This document shows positions 1 to 12,182 of a stretch of DNA of 64,000 nucleotides, piece after piece. Source of the DNA: Perkinsus olseni (Eukaryota > Perkinsozoa > Perkinsida > Perkinsidae). Positions within the stretch are counted from its first letter, which is position 1. Each line of letters starts with the position of its first letter. A program made the position numbers and the translations under genes. The notes under the pieces are model-generated. The model had not been told where the DNA came from and ran no database searches. It saw nothing but the letters and a program-made list of their open reading frames with translations. Location of the stretch: positions 17,509-81,508 of the forward strand of contig JABANP010000222.1 of NCBI GenBank assembly GCA_013115135.1, given 5' to 3'.

Positions 1-668
1 GCTCAAGCAAGGACAAGGCTCCTGAGGAGCAGAAGCCTTCTAGTACCACTACCGCTGCTGAGCATCAAAGTGAGCTTGCTCGCGCTCTAGGTCTGGCCGG
101 TACTGTGTGTTCTCGTGTGTATACCCGTGCTGACTACTACGTCATTGAGCCTTGCAAGGAGTACACGTCTGAACTGTGGGAGTTCTGGTCCTTCCTCTGG
201 TCTGGTGCCAAGGAGCTCTGTGCCTCTGCTTGGGGCTGCTTCAAGACAAGAGCCTCTGCCAAGTACAGCGAGCTGAAAGAGAAAGCCCCTGGAATGTGGC
301 AATCCTTGAAGGCTCATGCTATAGGTTGTTGGGAGTGGGTGGAGAGTGCTGGCCGCTTCACGTTCACCAAGGCTAAGGAGTACTCATTGTGCCTCAAGGG
401 TAAGGTCATTGATACCTACAATAAGGTGTTCACTCCTGAGAGGAAACATGAGATTCAGGAGATGTACAAGACCGTCTCTGTGAAGGCGTATGAGCTCTTT
501 AATCTCGCTAAGGATGCTATCGTAAAGGCTGCTACTTTCGTCTGTACCAAGGTGGCCGCACTTTTCACTTGGGACAACTTCAATAACGGTATGGCCTCTA
601 TCAGTGCGGCATTCGCTTGCCCGTGGGCTTGCGGTGTTGCCAGAGGTGAGAAGGCCGCCGCTCATTAA
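1..668 (+). CDS. 3' part of unrecognised helical protein
   Basis: Open from base 3 to a TAA at 666-668, with the start outside the window. The visible 221 residues begin with a polar stretch (SSKDKAPEEQKP) followed by helical segments rich in Trp, Cys, Lys and Glu (for example YTSELWEFWSFLWSGAKELC and FTFTKAKEYS). There is no clear transmembrane segment and no domain I recognise. The regular spacing of aromatic and charged residues suggests amphipathic helices. It is uninterrupted by introns here. The next gene on the same strand starts about 300 bases later; the gap holds only a probable 3' UTR and promoter. Confidence 0.55.
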   Translation, partial: SSKDKAPEEQKPSSTTTAAEHQSELARALGLAGTVCSRVYTRADYYVIEPCKEYTSELWEFWSFLWSGAKELCASAWGCFKTRASAKYSELKEKAPGMWQSLKAHAIGCWEWVESAGRFTFTKAKEYSLCLKGKVIDTYNKVFTPERKHEIQEMYKTVSVKAYELFNLAKDAIVKAATFVCTKVAALFTWDNFNNGMASISAAFACPWACGVARGEKAAAH

Positions 669-965
669 ACTCAGCTCGTAGTGATAAGGTAGATTTGTTG
701 TTCTAGATCGGCCGCCGTACACAAGGCCATTCTTATTTCTATCTGTTGTTTTCTTCTTCTTAGTCGTAGCAGAGTCGTTATCCTTTTCATTGAGGTAGGG
801 TGATTTACTACGAGTGGACATAGAGGAATTACATTAGTCGAAACATACACTCACGAATGCAACATCAAGTTTCCCTTTTGTAGTTTCGTTGATCGTCTCT
901 CTGTTGAGTTGATTCAGTCTTGCAAGGGTGGTAGGAGCGGAAATCTCGAAGCTTGATTGGTGTAA

Positions 966-3900
966 ATGGTTGATCACAAAGAGCAGCAAGACAGCGGATT
1001 CTCCCTCTTCTCACAGCCTCATCCTCTTGTCCCATTGGCGACCTTCCTCGTAGGACAGGACAGGCTCGATGAACAGGATGATGTAAAAGCTAGTGAGGAG
1101 TACGCTAGAAAGAATATGCCGGGGTAATGCAGGAAATTGTCTGGAAAGAGCTGCCACTCAGCTCCAGTGCGCCCTCGAGGCTGTTGTTGCCCACAGTATC
1201 TATCGTGGTGGGATTGTCACATGGCGGCTCCTTCTTCAGGCATGCCAGTTCAGCTACCCAGGATGCGGACAGCCTGTTTGGTCTGCCAGACTTCGCAGGA
1301 CAGCTGAGGGATGTTACCAATCTTGTAGCGATGGCCACAGCAACAGAAGGGTGTGATACCCCTCTGGCAGTGCATAGGATAGGGTACTACTACACGCGTT
1401 CTCGCTGGGTTCAGCTGTCCTTCAGGTCATGTCTAGTGCTGGACTCCTCCTCTGGACCAGTAGGGGCACGTGATAGGGACGGCTTCGTTACTCTATGCCC
1501 CGCTGAGCAGTGTTCCCCTAGGGCATCCCCTGTGGTGCCGAGCCCCCTCACAGACAGTACACCGGAGGAGCTTGGCCTCAAGGCCACGGTAAAGCGGACG
1601 TTCCTCCACTTCACTGATGTCGACGAGGAGCAGGGCGAGGAGGCATATAGTGCTTTGGTCGGGAGGACTAGGAGCGCGCCACCACGGCAAGGAGGGCCAC
1701 CCGGTAGTGACAATAAGGAGGAGGAAGAATCGGGCAATCAGAAGCCGCTGTCAGTGAAGCCAGTAATGGAGGGCAATCCTCAAATACGGGACTTGCTCGC
1801 CTTGGAGGACCGCCCCGTCCGGGACCCCAGGACCATGTTCCAACTGGCAGTACCTCGCCTCAGTGCTCCACCCTCCAGGTTTGGTCGTACTGTCCAGTGG
1901 ACTCTAGGAGGGTATAGGATACTACTGGGATGTGATATGGTGGTATTCCCTACTGATCGTCGTGGAGCCAGCCCTCTGGATTCTCTAGACTCCCTCTCCT
2001 CGATGGCTTCGTTGAAGTTGGTGCCCCCTGGTGGTACTAGGGTCCCTAAGAACCTCCGGCGAGATGCCTGGGTCGAGAACAACCTACTTAGCGTCGGTAA
2101 GGTCGCTTGGTGCCGAGGGAAGCGAGTGAGCCTGTGTGACACAGCTGACCTGGCCGAGGAAGAGGAATCTGGGGACGGCACGTTCGACCCTGACCAGATC
2201 ATAGACCAGGCAGAACGTTTATTGCACTTCTTAAAACGCCACTGCACTCGGCAAGGAGGGACCTACTACCTCTATAGAGACACTAACGCATGCGTGCTGT
2301 ATGATACCACTAGCAAGCCCTTCGGAGATCAGCTGCCGGACAAGGGAGTATCCCCGAGCTCCTCCATGCTTAGCCGCCCTTTGGCGGAGCTGTGTGTCAC
2401 CTTGGCCTCGAGGATGCCGTCAGCCCCGGCTGAGAGTAGACTGGACGTTCTGTGGAAGGGCCTCACGTTGATACATCCTCAAAGGGTAATAGTCGGAGCA
2501 GCGCAATGTCCACCATCATTCCCTCCTCCACGGATCAGGCTGATTACCCAGAGCTCTACTCGGTGATATGCATGCAGTTATCATCAGTAGCTGATGAGAT
2601 GGACTCCCATGTCGGCCTAGTACGCTGCTGCCACCTTCTCATGCAGGCTCTGGCGGCCTTCCATCAAGGGTACTACTGCACAACAGCAACAGCAACAATC
2701 ATTGAAACATCATGTGTCTTCGATCAGTACCTCCGGCAGTAGCTATCGTCAAGATACCTCCAGGGGTGGGGCACCGCACTTGGGCGTTCAGCTGTATGTC
2801 TCCTTCGCCTTCACGGCAGTCCGTGCTGTCGAGGAGGTCATGGTACGGCTCTACCAGAATTGGTACTACACAACCTGTGCCTGCTGCAGTTGGACGAGGC
2901 AACCTCAGGTGTCGACTAACGGCTGCTGGAGAGACCGCTAACACTCATCGCTCCGATGAGCGTCTCCGTCATTCGATAGCCTGGCAGTTGTGGCTGATGC
3001 AATGGCTGGCGGCGGCAGAGGTACTACAGCCGTCCGAGGCGGCGCAGGCAACATTGCGTCATCAGGTATCTCTGATGAAGGTGGATGCACAGAGGAGGGC
3101 GGTGGAGTGCTGGAATGTGGAGCGAGACTTGTGTCGTGTTATGGCCCATCGGCTGCACAGTATGGCCAACTGTGGGATATCACCTCAACAGATTTCTCAA
3201 GTAGTCACGCGCCACGAAATTGTCGGGATGACTTCTTTCACATCTAGATGCCGAGCGGCGTTGCTCTCGAGATAGTAGAAAATGATCTGGAAGTTCTCGG
3301 GGAGGCGCCCGTGCAGCAAGGGACGGGCGGCGAGGTCTGTGCGGAGCTACTGTCTGGGACTGAGGCGCTCATGGACGGCACGCTCGAAGCCGCAGGGCTC
3401 AGAAAAGACTGGATAAAGTGAGCTCGGAATCACCGCGCGCTTTCGGCTGTGACGTCATTTGCAAGGCACTCTCTGGTGAGTGACAAACGGCGGAAGGAGT
3501 TGACCGGCGACGGCACGCCCGCTGGCTTCCTCCGACTGACAGCCAAAGTACCTAACTCGAGCCCTGGAGACAGCAAACGCACCACAGCGAGAGCATAAGC
3601 GGCGACAGAAGTGAGCTGCCTCGAGATGCTGCCAGGTTGAAGCAGCGAGGTTGGTGCCTCGTCAGGCGCACTGATGACTTCCGCCGTAGTGGACGTGCCC
3701 AGCTAGCCAGCACCATTAATGAGCTAGGCTGCATACATCTCGGCCAGCTGACGGAGCTCCTGAGGTCCGGCACAGTGGACCCCGATCATGATGCCGATGC
3801 TGTGGTGGCATCTGCTGTGGATGCCTTCTGTGAATCATACAATGAGTTTGTGTCCGCTGGAGACAAACTCAATGTCATGGTTCCACTCGTCAACTTGGCC

Positions 3901-5185
3901 AGGTAGTTAGCGGCTGTCGAGCAGCGGGATGGCTAGACCTTCCTCTTAGGCTTTGGTTGGCTCTAGCCAATGCTTCGAAAGCGGGAGAAGATTCTGTCGA
4001 GAGATACCAGTGCACTTACAGAGCCATACGCCACCTCGAGCGTGCTGCTAAGTACTGCTGCTTACACCGTGGTCTTATTTGACGACATCAGTTGCCCTCA
4101 GGTCGGCCTCGGCGAATAGAGAGGCTGAGTCGGCGTTCAGCAAGCGTGACATCTACGCCACTGCTGCCGAGCAGGCCCAACAGCTTGGACGGCACCTCGC
4201 GACTGCATTCATGAATGCTGATAATCTGACTCAGGAGGGTAGCACGGGGCTGTCCTCTGTTGAACGGTTGACGTCCTCCGCTCAGGTGGCTATTCGACGC
4301 CAGTTAGAGTGGCTATGGAGCACGACGTAATCTGGCAGCCAATTGGCGACTTCCTGACCAAGGTGAAGAGCCAGTCAATCGGTACTCTAGCATCGACTAT
4401 GCTATCCGAGGCGCTAGTGTTTGCTGGCAAGGCATGGACTGCGAAGGATGCGAACGATGGTCAGGAGGCCTTGGCTGTGTGACCTGTTCGAAAGTTGGTA
4501 TTCCTCAGAGGCAGCGAACCTATTAGCCCGGTGTACGGCTTTGGTGGATGCCGGTCGAGCTCATGTTAAGCTGGCGGAGATACTCAAGCTGGCATCGGAT
4601 ACTGGCAAGCGGAGCGACGCAGCCATCACGGTGAGCATGTTGGCCTCCTCCTTTTGAAGCCTCTATTTGGTGTCTATAATCAGATAATATCACGGCGATC
4701 TGAGGCGGCTTTCCAATGGTTATCAAAGCATGTTGACGAAGAGCCGGATGCCTTCGTGGAGTGCGTCGTTGTCAGGGCCCAGCTAGCCCAGTTCCTCGAC
4801 GGGTCAGCTGACACCTCAGCCTCTCGCTCTGCTCGATGCCATAGCCAACCTCAGGTACGTCAGCATGGCGGAGTGTCTGGCTGATGCCGAGGGCGTGGCA
4901 GGAGGCAACAAACGAGTTACTGGTGCACTACGAGCAGCACTGGCGAATCTCTCAAACACGGAACTACGCCGATGCTCGAAGTCATCGCCAACAGGTGGTG
5001 GGGGGACTTCTTGACTGCCGACAGTAGTGGCACTGTCGTTAATTGGCTCAGTCTCAGGACGTTCTGTTGCCAGTCGGAAATTGGTGAAAGCACTGTACCT
5101 ATTCTCCATCAACGGCAATGGTGATCGTACGTTGGCCGATGAGATGCGACTTTTACTAGAACAGGAGAAGGGACAGTCTCTGTGA
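966..5185 (+). CDS. EDRF1-like protein (erythroid differentiation-related factor 1 family)
   Basis: Begins ATG GTT GAT CAC at 966 and ends TGA at 5183-5185. Exon 1 ends CCG GG; a 44-nt intron (gtaatgcagg...ctccag) leads to the next exon. The segment LAVHRIG joins SCLVLDS across a 42-nt, stop-free intron, matching the family's MAVHRIG-x-LLLDE block. Further on, QIIDQAERLLHFLKRHCTRQ followed by GGTYYLYRDTN and VLYDTTS matches the family core (FLKSNCTKEGHTYWLF...LYDLT). HPQ then a short intron agrees with the family's RHPQI. The second half is helical, TPR-like, with NELGCIHLGQL matching the C-terminal NELG block. About a dozen short introns interrupt the gene; one at 3201-3247 carries a recurring 13-mer. 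In animals EDRF1 affects gene expression; the role in a protist is unknown. Family assignment is strong, exon edges in 2560-5000 are only approximate. Confidence 0.72.
3209..3221 (+). repeat. recurring 13-mer GCGCCACGAAATT in EDRF1 intron
   Basis: Lies inside a 47-nt intron (3201-3247). Identical copies occur at 20322-20334 and, inverted, 23294-23306; near copies at 43558-43570, 22377-22389 and 56227-56239. Confidence 0.7.
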
Positions 5186-5395
5186 TTGTTGACTTTGATT
5201 TCTACGATAGCTTTTATACACCCTCGTTTATACGATTGAGTGGCTAAATAACAGTAACAGGAACTCCTATGCTGCAGGTGTGTCGTGTTACACGGTCACT
5301 CATACTATCTCATGAATCCCATACCACTCCTAGGCCAAATCATAGTCTTGTAGCAGCACTGCTGACGGAAGCCTCGTTAACAGTTGTGTATACAA

Positions 5396-8335
5396 ATGGA
5401 TTGCTCTGACGAACACGATGATCTAGATGACACTGTTGTAATGGAGAGCGAGAATGAAGCAGACGAGAACGTCGAGCACTCCAACATCGTCGACATTATC
5501 CGTTCATCATCATCAGCGGGTAGAGCGCCCACACCACCAGTGGAGCGTTATGATGTCCGCTGGTCTCAGGCCGTGGAGCTGAAGTCGCAACGAGTGTAGC
5601 CAAACGACGTCGGGGGTCGAGAGGGAAGGTCTTCAGTAGGGTTTGTTGTTGCTCTCGAGACTTCGTACTTGCTGCTGCAGGGCAGCGGGATGAGGCAGCG
5701 CCATTTACCCACTCGGACGGTCCAGTGATTGCCTGTACGCAAGTCCAGGCTGAAGACAGTTCAACAATGGCCGATGACAGAACGGCAGGAGCGGGAGGAG
5801 CAGCTGCTCCTGCAGGCCATACAGCGGTACGAAGCCCCTCGGAGTCCACAAAAAGTAGTTGTTGCCATCGCCCTGGCAGCGACGGCGGGGCTTCACTAGC
5901 CTCAGGTCACACGAGGTCTATTAGAGGTCGACACCGTCGTCATCATGGAGAAGACCACGACGCAGGCCCCAGATTCGTAGGGCCCCGCTGTTTAATGAGA
6001 GTTCCTGGCCTCTCGGGCAGGTGCCCCGCTGCGTCGGTGACCGTGTAAGACTGAGTGGTAGCCCTCCTACGACAGCAATGAGAACTACTGGCGGCATATC
6101 CGGTGGGACTTTGGTGGTGGAAGTGCCCGACTCTCATGACCAAATGGGATGGGCTTTTACTATCAGTAGGAGGCCGCTGTGATCGCCTCCCTTCTCTCGT
6201 CATGTGATGCTTCAGAGGTCGAGTCGATGGCATCGGGTATAGGGAACACCATGGCTGTTGGAATACTGCCGGATGTGCCTCAGCGGTGGGACAAAACCCT
6301 TTACAGCCGACCGGAGAATTTAGTGAATCCTGTGAGCCGCCGATGGCGGCTACTCTAACGCACACTGCGTTATGGAAGGTACTCATAGGTTATGATTTAC
6401 CAAAGGTGAAGATAGGCAAGGATGTGTCCATGCATAAGCTCGATAGCAGACTCTGGCGGCCGAGGGTGACCCCATCGGTCGTCTGAAGTCCGTCAGCATG
6501 TCCTTGTTAGACTATGTTGAAGGAGGGGTCTAAGCTGACGCTCCGTGCATGGCAGGGTGGTGCGGGAGGCCAGTGGTGGGTGTTGATGGTCGAGAGTGAA
6601 GGACAGCGGCGCATCTCCCCCTACATCACGAGCATCAGAGTAAAGTACCATACCACTCCATCGCCAACTTGTCCATGTCGTAGGTGTCGGAGCACCCCCA
6701 TCCGTATGGTCTGGTCGACCTGTCCGGAAACGTGAGAGGGGTTTCGTTAGTACCGCATAGTCCCCCTGCAGCCCAGGAGGCTCCGAAGATCCGACAAGGT
6801 CAGCTGGCTCCGAGCCCACGACTGCCGATCAAACCTGTAACTCCAGTTCCTGATCTCTGTCCACCGCTAGAGGCAGCCACTGAGGGCGTCTTCGCGCAGG
6901 GTTTCCTAAGGTTGGTTTAGGCCGTGTAACATCATGCGCCACTCATCTTCGTGTTAGTCCATCGCTGAGGCTCTCCCCGGACATGCGGACGGCAGTCCGG
7001 TACGAGGGCCTCAAGCAAGCAGTCACGTTCGTCCGCACACCGTTGCCGACTAGAAATAAACCGACTAGGATAGCGGTGGGTACCATGTACAGGGACGAGA
7101 GAGATTTCGAGCTTATAGGTGAGAGTGCTTTCCGCGATAAAGTGTGGGCCTAAGAGCTGCATGGCCCTCGGATTGTGCTCGTCGAAGTCCCTGCCTAAGC
7201 GTCGTGTTGACATGACCTACATCGATAATGCTAGTGACCTCAGAGGCCCGGCATTCGTCTGCGGGTAGGCGGCTGGCCCCTCCCCCTGATACCTGATCGT
7301 TGCGTTAGGTATGAGCTACCCGTAGTGTACGACATACCAGGGCAGTTCGAGGGAGAGCCGCCGTCAGAGAAGATCCCTGCAAGCCTTCTTCGTCCAGTAT
7401 CACTCTTCCTGGTTGTCCCGTTCGCACGGCTCCGCTGTTTTCAGCGGAAGTTTGTCTCGGGCGATGTTTTTAAACTGAGCGTCTGCATCGAACCGGGCAC
7501 CGAGGGCGGCGAGAGATGGATGGCTCGAGCATGGCAGAATGATAACGAGATAGCAGGTGAGGGTCTGGCTCGAGTGAAGGCGGCTTATGTTCTCCTTACA
7601 GTCTCTCGAGAACTCTCTCCGCATCTTGTAGAGGTTTGGAAAGAAGAAAACACGATGGTCGCGATCGTGGACGTTGCAGGAAGTGTGAATGCAGTGAGGT
7701 GTGTGCCCGATGTCGCGGCCTGCATACTAGAGAGATGCTCCTTAGATTAGTCGATACTGACGACACTGAGTTCCCGTGTCCGAAGGACTGCGTGTTCCAT
7801 CTGTACGGTCTGAGCTCGAACGTCCGTACCCCTTCTCACCGGGACGATACCAGCTTCATTCATGTAGCGTATCCCGCATACGAAAGATCTTCGTGTCACT
7901 TCGTGGTTCAGCCAGGACCGGTCGATGGATCCTACCGGATTGGCCGCCATCGGAATTGCAACTTGTGCATCGACTCCGCGTATAAGTCGGAGTTAGTCAG
8001 CCGAAATCACTGCAGTCTCTCTATCGAGGGCAATCACTTAATCGCAACCGATGGTGGTGGGATAAACGGCACGTGAGTACCCCTCCAGGACATTCCGTAG
8101 GAGGCATTCTTGTCAGCTTCGTAAATCACAAGCGTCTACCATCTAAGTCGTCCCAAACTCTCTTGCAAGGTGAGTGCGCTGCCGCTGGTTGCGTTTTCTG
8201 GATCATCTTCCCTCAGGTTGCACTCTAGGGCTCGGGGACCGAATCAACGGTCTGGAATTCCTGGTTCGACTCTCTCCAGAACTTAGCACTTCTGATAATC
8301 AAGCTGACGGTAAACTCACGAAGACAGGAGCATGA
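5396..8335 (+). CDS. FHA-domain protein
   Basis: A start ATG at 5396 opens an acidic N-terminus (MDCSDEHDDLDD). The last exons encode a forkhead-associated domain: YRIGRHRNCNLCID (first strand with the conserved GR), then VSRNHCSLSI (the SRxH phosphopeptide-binding core), DGGGINGT, and after a roughly 46-nt intron LGLGDRINGLEF, ending KLTKTGA and TGA at 8333-8335. FHA domains bind phosphothreonine peptides, so the protein probably acts in a kinase-dependent pathway. The middle (6000-7750) has several coding segments separated by short introns (MGWAFTISRR, GYDLPKVKIGKDVS, YRDERDFELIGES) that I do not recognise. Two genes could be merged here; the FHA exons are certain, the link to 5396 is inferred. 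Confidence 0.6.
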
Positions 8336-8654
8336 TCATTTCTGACTTTATGCCTGCTTGTGTTAGTCGCGGAGTAATGAAAAAAATCGGCGTGTTATGG
8401 CACACTCGCAACAGTAACTGGTCTGAGCGTCGCCTCTTGCGTGCGACTAATGATCAGCCCGCGCAAAAGAGTCCTGCAATGGGCTGACACTTGCGGCTAG
8501 CTGAGACCGACAGAGTTGCCAAACACAATACAGAGAACGAGCAAGGAGGTAACGACTCCGGCTCGACCTGTATCTTCACGCACACGAGCTTTCCAATGAT
8601 ACACAACACAACGAAATCTGTTGCCAGAAACAGTAGTAAGACTCAGTGTAAAGG
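8336..8654. other. convergent intergenic region
   Basis: Lies between the 3' ends of the FHA gene (+) and the calpain gene (-). No convincing coding, RNA gene or repeat is visible. It should hold both 3' UTRs; no AATAAA signal stands out. Confidence 0.5.
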
Positions 8655-11600
8655 TCAAGGGTAACGTATGAGAGGTTGAGAGGAGTTCGGGCCGCATGCG
8701 AACGGTTGGTGAATGCTTTCCTCTTCTATGGGCGGTGTGTGAAAAACTTGGTCAGCAGACCATCTTTGCATGAAGGTGTATCGGTAGTTATGCATATATC
8801 GAAAACCTCCTCCCCAGTCGCTAACGATGAGCACCTGCACACGAACCGTTGGGGAGGCACGCAGGTGTTGGTGTTTCTGACAATCATAGCCTGGCCAGGA
8901 AGAATGAGGTCGTGTGTGCTGATGGCGATATTCGACCCATCGCTGTTAGATGCCCACCCACGAGAACTTGATAAATTCACGGCATTCGCTACAGTCGCTT
9001 CGAAGTAGACGGCACGACTGAAAACAACAGAAGAGTGAACGGGAGCAAGAGCAGTGAATGTGGTTACTTGGATGTGTTGACCACGTAGACCGAGTACCCG
9101 GCGTCGTAGGCGGTGTAGAGGTAAAAACCATGATTTATTTGACAACTGCCTGTAGCAGCTATGTGGGCCGCCAGGGCGGTCCTTTCCATCGCAAAACCCA
9201 CCTGAGTTAAGATCGCCATCGGAACTTTCAACTCTACTTAAAGTCTTACCAAGAGGTCGCGAACAATAACTGGTTTGGCACTGAAGACCCCGAGTGTGAA
9301 CTCTCGGCGACGCCGAGTGACCGAGCCAGCCCGGTGGTTGAACGTGAGAATGACGGCAAGGAAGCGAGTTTCCACGTCGTTAGTCTCTTCCTGTGTGTGG
9401 GAGTACAGCCACGTGTCGAGTTGCACAGTCGACTGAGTACTCCTGGAAGGAGCAAAAGTGGATGCTGCGCAGAGACAGGTAGCTCACCGTGGTGAGCTCG
9501 CCACGTAATCCAACACATTCGAATTAGGGGCTGGACGTCGACGAAACAGAACTATACCGATATCGTTCGGGAACGCACTGTTCTCGGCACTCCTGTCAGA
9601 ACTCTGAGGGATGAGAGTACTCCGAGCCGCCCGCGCCCAGCAGAGGCCGTCACTTGAAAGACTGCTAAATTAGCCTGGCTGTTGGCGAATGAACTTATCT
9701 CTGCTGCAGGGACAGCGGGATGCGAGAGCACCGAAGGGAAGGGCATGGTAGGGGTACGGGCCTCCGACCACGAGTCCTCGTGGAGACATACAGTCACGGA
9801 GCAGAAGTATCTTGGGAAATGCCCATCAGTGTCCCGCGTGTGGTATCCCGCACCCACCGTCGGAGGTCCGCCAAGGAGATCCAGAAAATCCCCTGTCCCG
9901 TGGGAGGCTCCTGCGTTGCCGACTGCAATCGACTCTGAAGTTCAGCTGTCCATTCAGCCGATGAAGGGCCATATGGTCCCCGCCAAACTCTTGAACCTGC
10001 GCAGGCTCCATTCAAGAGCAGACAGCGACTAGCTGCCCCTACCCCAGGGGTTCCGTAATTTGAGTAACCGCAAACCATCGAGCGCTACCACCTGAAGAGA
10101 CAGTCCAATGGAGGCAAGCCGACCTATTGGTGGGCCTCTTGAACCTTGAGTATGGTGTAACAGTGCTCGCTGAACAGGCCCATCGCCTCGTATTCCTCTT
10201 TGCCCACGCCGTCCACGAACCCGCAGCTTGCACACATGATGTGAACTCCGGCGTGGCTGACTAGCGAACCTGCTCAGGCGATCTCCGATACCGGTGTCGT
10301 AGCAGCCGTATGACGTGGATACCCCAGAGAACGTCATCGTCCACCTGAGTGACCTCACGTCCCTCGTTGGTCCCTGGCCTGCCGGGTTGGAGATGATACG
10401 ATATACACGGCCATCCCGTAAGCATAGTCAGACCCTCTGATGCTGTTCCTGAGTCCAACAGTGGCCTCCATAGGAGCCAGAGACCGGCTTACCTGCTTCT
10501 ATCGCCTCGTAAGAGCCGCTCAGCTTGGCGTAGGCTTTCTCGAGAAGGGACACCCAGAGTACTCTGGAGCCCTTGCCTGCAAATACTCGACGCCCTGGAG
10601 CAGTAGATAAGAAATGGTCGTCGACAACTACGAGCCTCCAGGCTCCGTTGGAATCACACAGACGAACCATGTACACACCCGCAACAGCTGACCTCTCGGT
10701 ACCGTCCTGAGTTGAACCGGAGTCGCTAGCCGTGACTTGCCGCGAAGCTTGCCTGATAGGGGAAGAGGTCTTTGACGAGACTCGGTCGTTGTTGACAGAG
10801 GGCCGCCAATGCAGACAACATCCAGCAGTCACCGAGGGCTCCCTAAAACGACAAGTTTTTTCCGCCGACCGCATCGTGATGCCATACCTGGAGCACATCC
10901 TCGGGCACAGGGCCAGTGGCAGGGTCGAAGAGAGCGTATCCTGGACCGGGCCTCAGCCAAGGCAATGCAGCCACCTGAGGTCATCATCATCCTCTACCCA
11001 ACACACGGGCGATCCGCTGGCTACTTCGCCCCATCTGCTATGAACGTTGGTTGTTGTGGTCGCCCCTTGGTGGCCATGCTTGAACAAGGAGAGCGGGCTG
11101 GGGGGAAACTCGTCGTCAACGAAGGACTGGTTGAGATTGAGGCACCTGTCACAGCAGCACCAGTACAAGCCCGACTTGAACCCTGACTGCTGACCCACGT
11201 TTCTGTAATGAAGGAAAGCCTTGCTCTCGCCACTGTCGCTGCATCATCGGCCGACCGGATACTTTGCCGCGTCGGATCGATTACCTCAGAGGCCAGCAGT
11301 CAACGCCGAGTGACTCCAGGCACCTCCTACCCCATCCTTCGATCGCTCCCCGTTAACCGGCGTGAAAACCTTACACGCTTGGCAGGCCACCAGCATTGCA
11401 GGCGGGCGACTTATTATGAACCTGAGGGCGACGCTACTGGAGAGGGAAGAGCGCCAGCCAAGGGAGTACTCGAGCATCCTCTTGCATCCTCGGCATCTTA
11501 TCCTCTCCTTAGGAGGACCACTACCGCAGGAGGCGCAGGTTGACACACCAGCCGGGTACCATTTATCGCAAGTTACGCAGTACCATCGAACACCCTGCTG

Positions 11601-11819
11601 CCTCGGCGAAGCCTGACAACAAACCAAGCAGCCTTTACCGACAACCGCCCCGCGACGTGGATCCTGCCTCGTCACCTTCCTGGGTGTATCAGCCTCGAGG
11701 TACGCTGGATTGGCTTCTCTCTCGCAGCACTTACATAGGAGTGCATCAGGTGGATTACAGAAAGTACACGATGGGCATTGCCAGCCTTTCGATCGTTGGT
11801 TCATCATCATACCATGCAT
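8655..11819 (-). CDS. SOL-type calpain cysteine protease with RanBP2 zinc fingers
   Basis: Starts at an ATG (11819-11817). The N-terminus has RanBP2-type zinc fingers: WQCPSCTFCNPPDALLCKCC fits W-x-C-x2-C-x3-N-x6-C-x2-C, followed by WYCVTCDKWYPAGVSTCASC and further Cys pairs. The catalytic domain follows: FVDDEFPPSPLSLF (family FxDxxFPP), GALGDCWMLSALAALC with the nucleophile Cys (about 10826), SEHCYTILKV with the His (about 10155), and LLKLRNPWGRG with the Asn (about 10047), so the triad is complete. After a 47-nt intron with an AAG acceptor come YFCSVTVCLHEDSW and a beta-rich C-terminal region (QLDTWLYSHTQEE, VYVVNTSN, LILPGQAMI), ending at 8655. Zinc fingers before a calpain core are the hallmark of SOL/CAPN15 calpains. 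These are calcium-linked intracellular regulatory proteases; the substrate is unknown. Confidence 0.82.
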
Positions 11820-12182
11820 ATGGCCGCCGTGTTACAAAAATAAATGTTCTTCCAACTCGAAGAGTCGCTTCTAGATGGCGGGCTCACTATCGTACTGACT
11901 CCGTTCGCTGTGCACCCCCTACTGTATTAACGCAATGCCTTTGAGTGGCAGCGGAGGCGGCGGTCATCTACCAGCCAACATCATAAACCTCTCCATGCAA
12001 GGACGATTAAATAATTATTCCATACCTGTCCAGGCATAGCCCACAGTCCCCGAGACTTCAAAAATGGAGCTCGGCAACAGTGGTCTGCACTAGACAAATA
12101 CATTGCATACGTAATAGACCGAGGCTTGAGACAACGGCAGCCATAGCGCTGCTGGTGCAGCGGCTCGTGCACTAACAGAACG
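11820..12182. other. intergenic region upstream of calpain
   Basis: Separates the SLBP stop codon (12183) from the calpain ATG on the same strand. It contains the SLBP 3' UTR and the calpain promoter. No conserved coding frame or RNA fold is evident. Confidence 0.4.

Noticed and set aside
1093..1356. Alternative reading frame overlapping the first EDRF1 exons
   Set aside because: Only the other frame continues into the conserved LAVHRIG block with correct splice phases.
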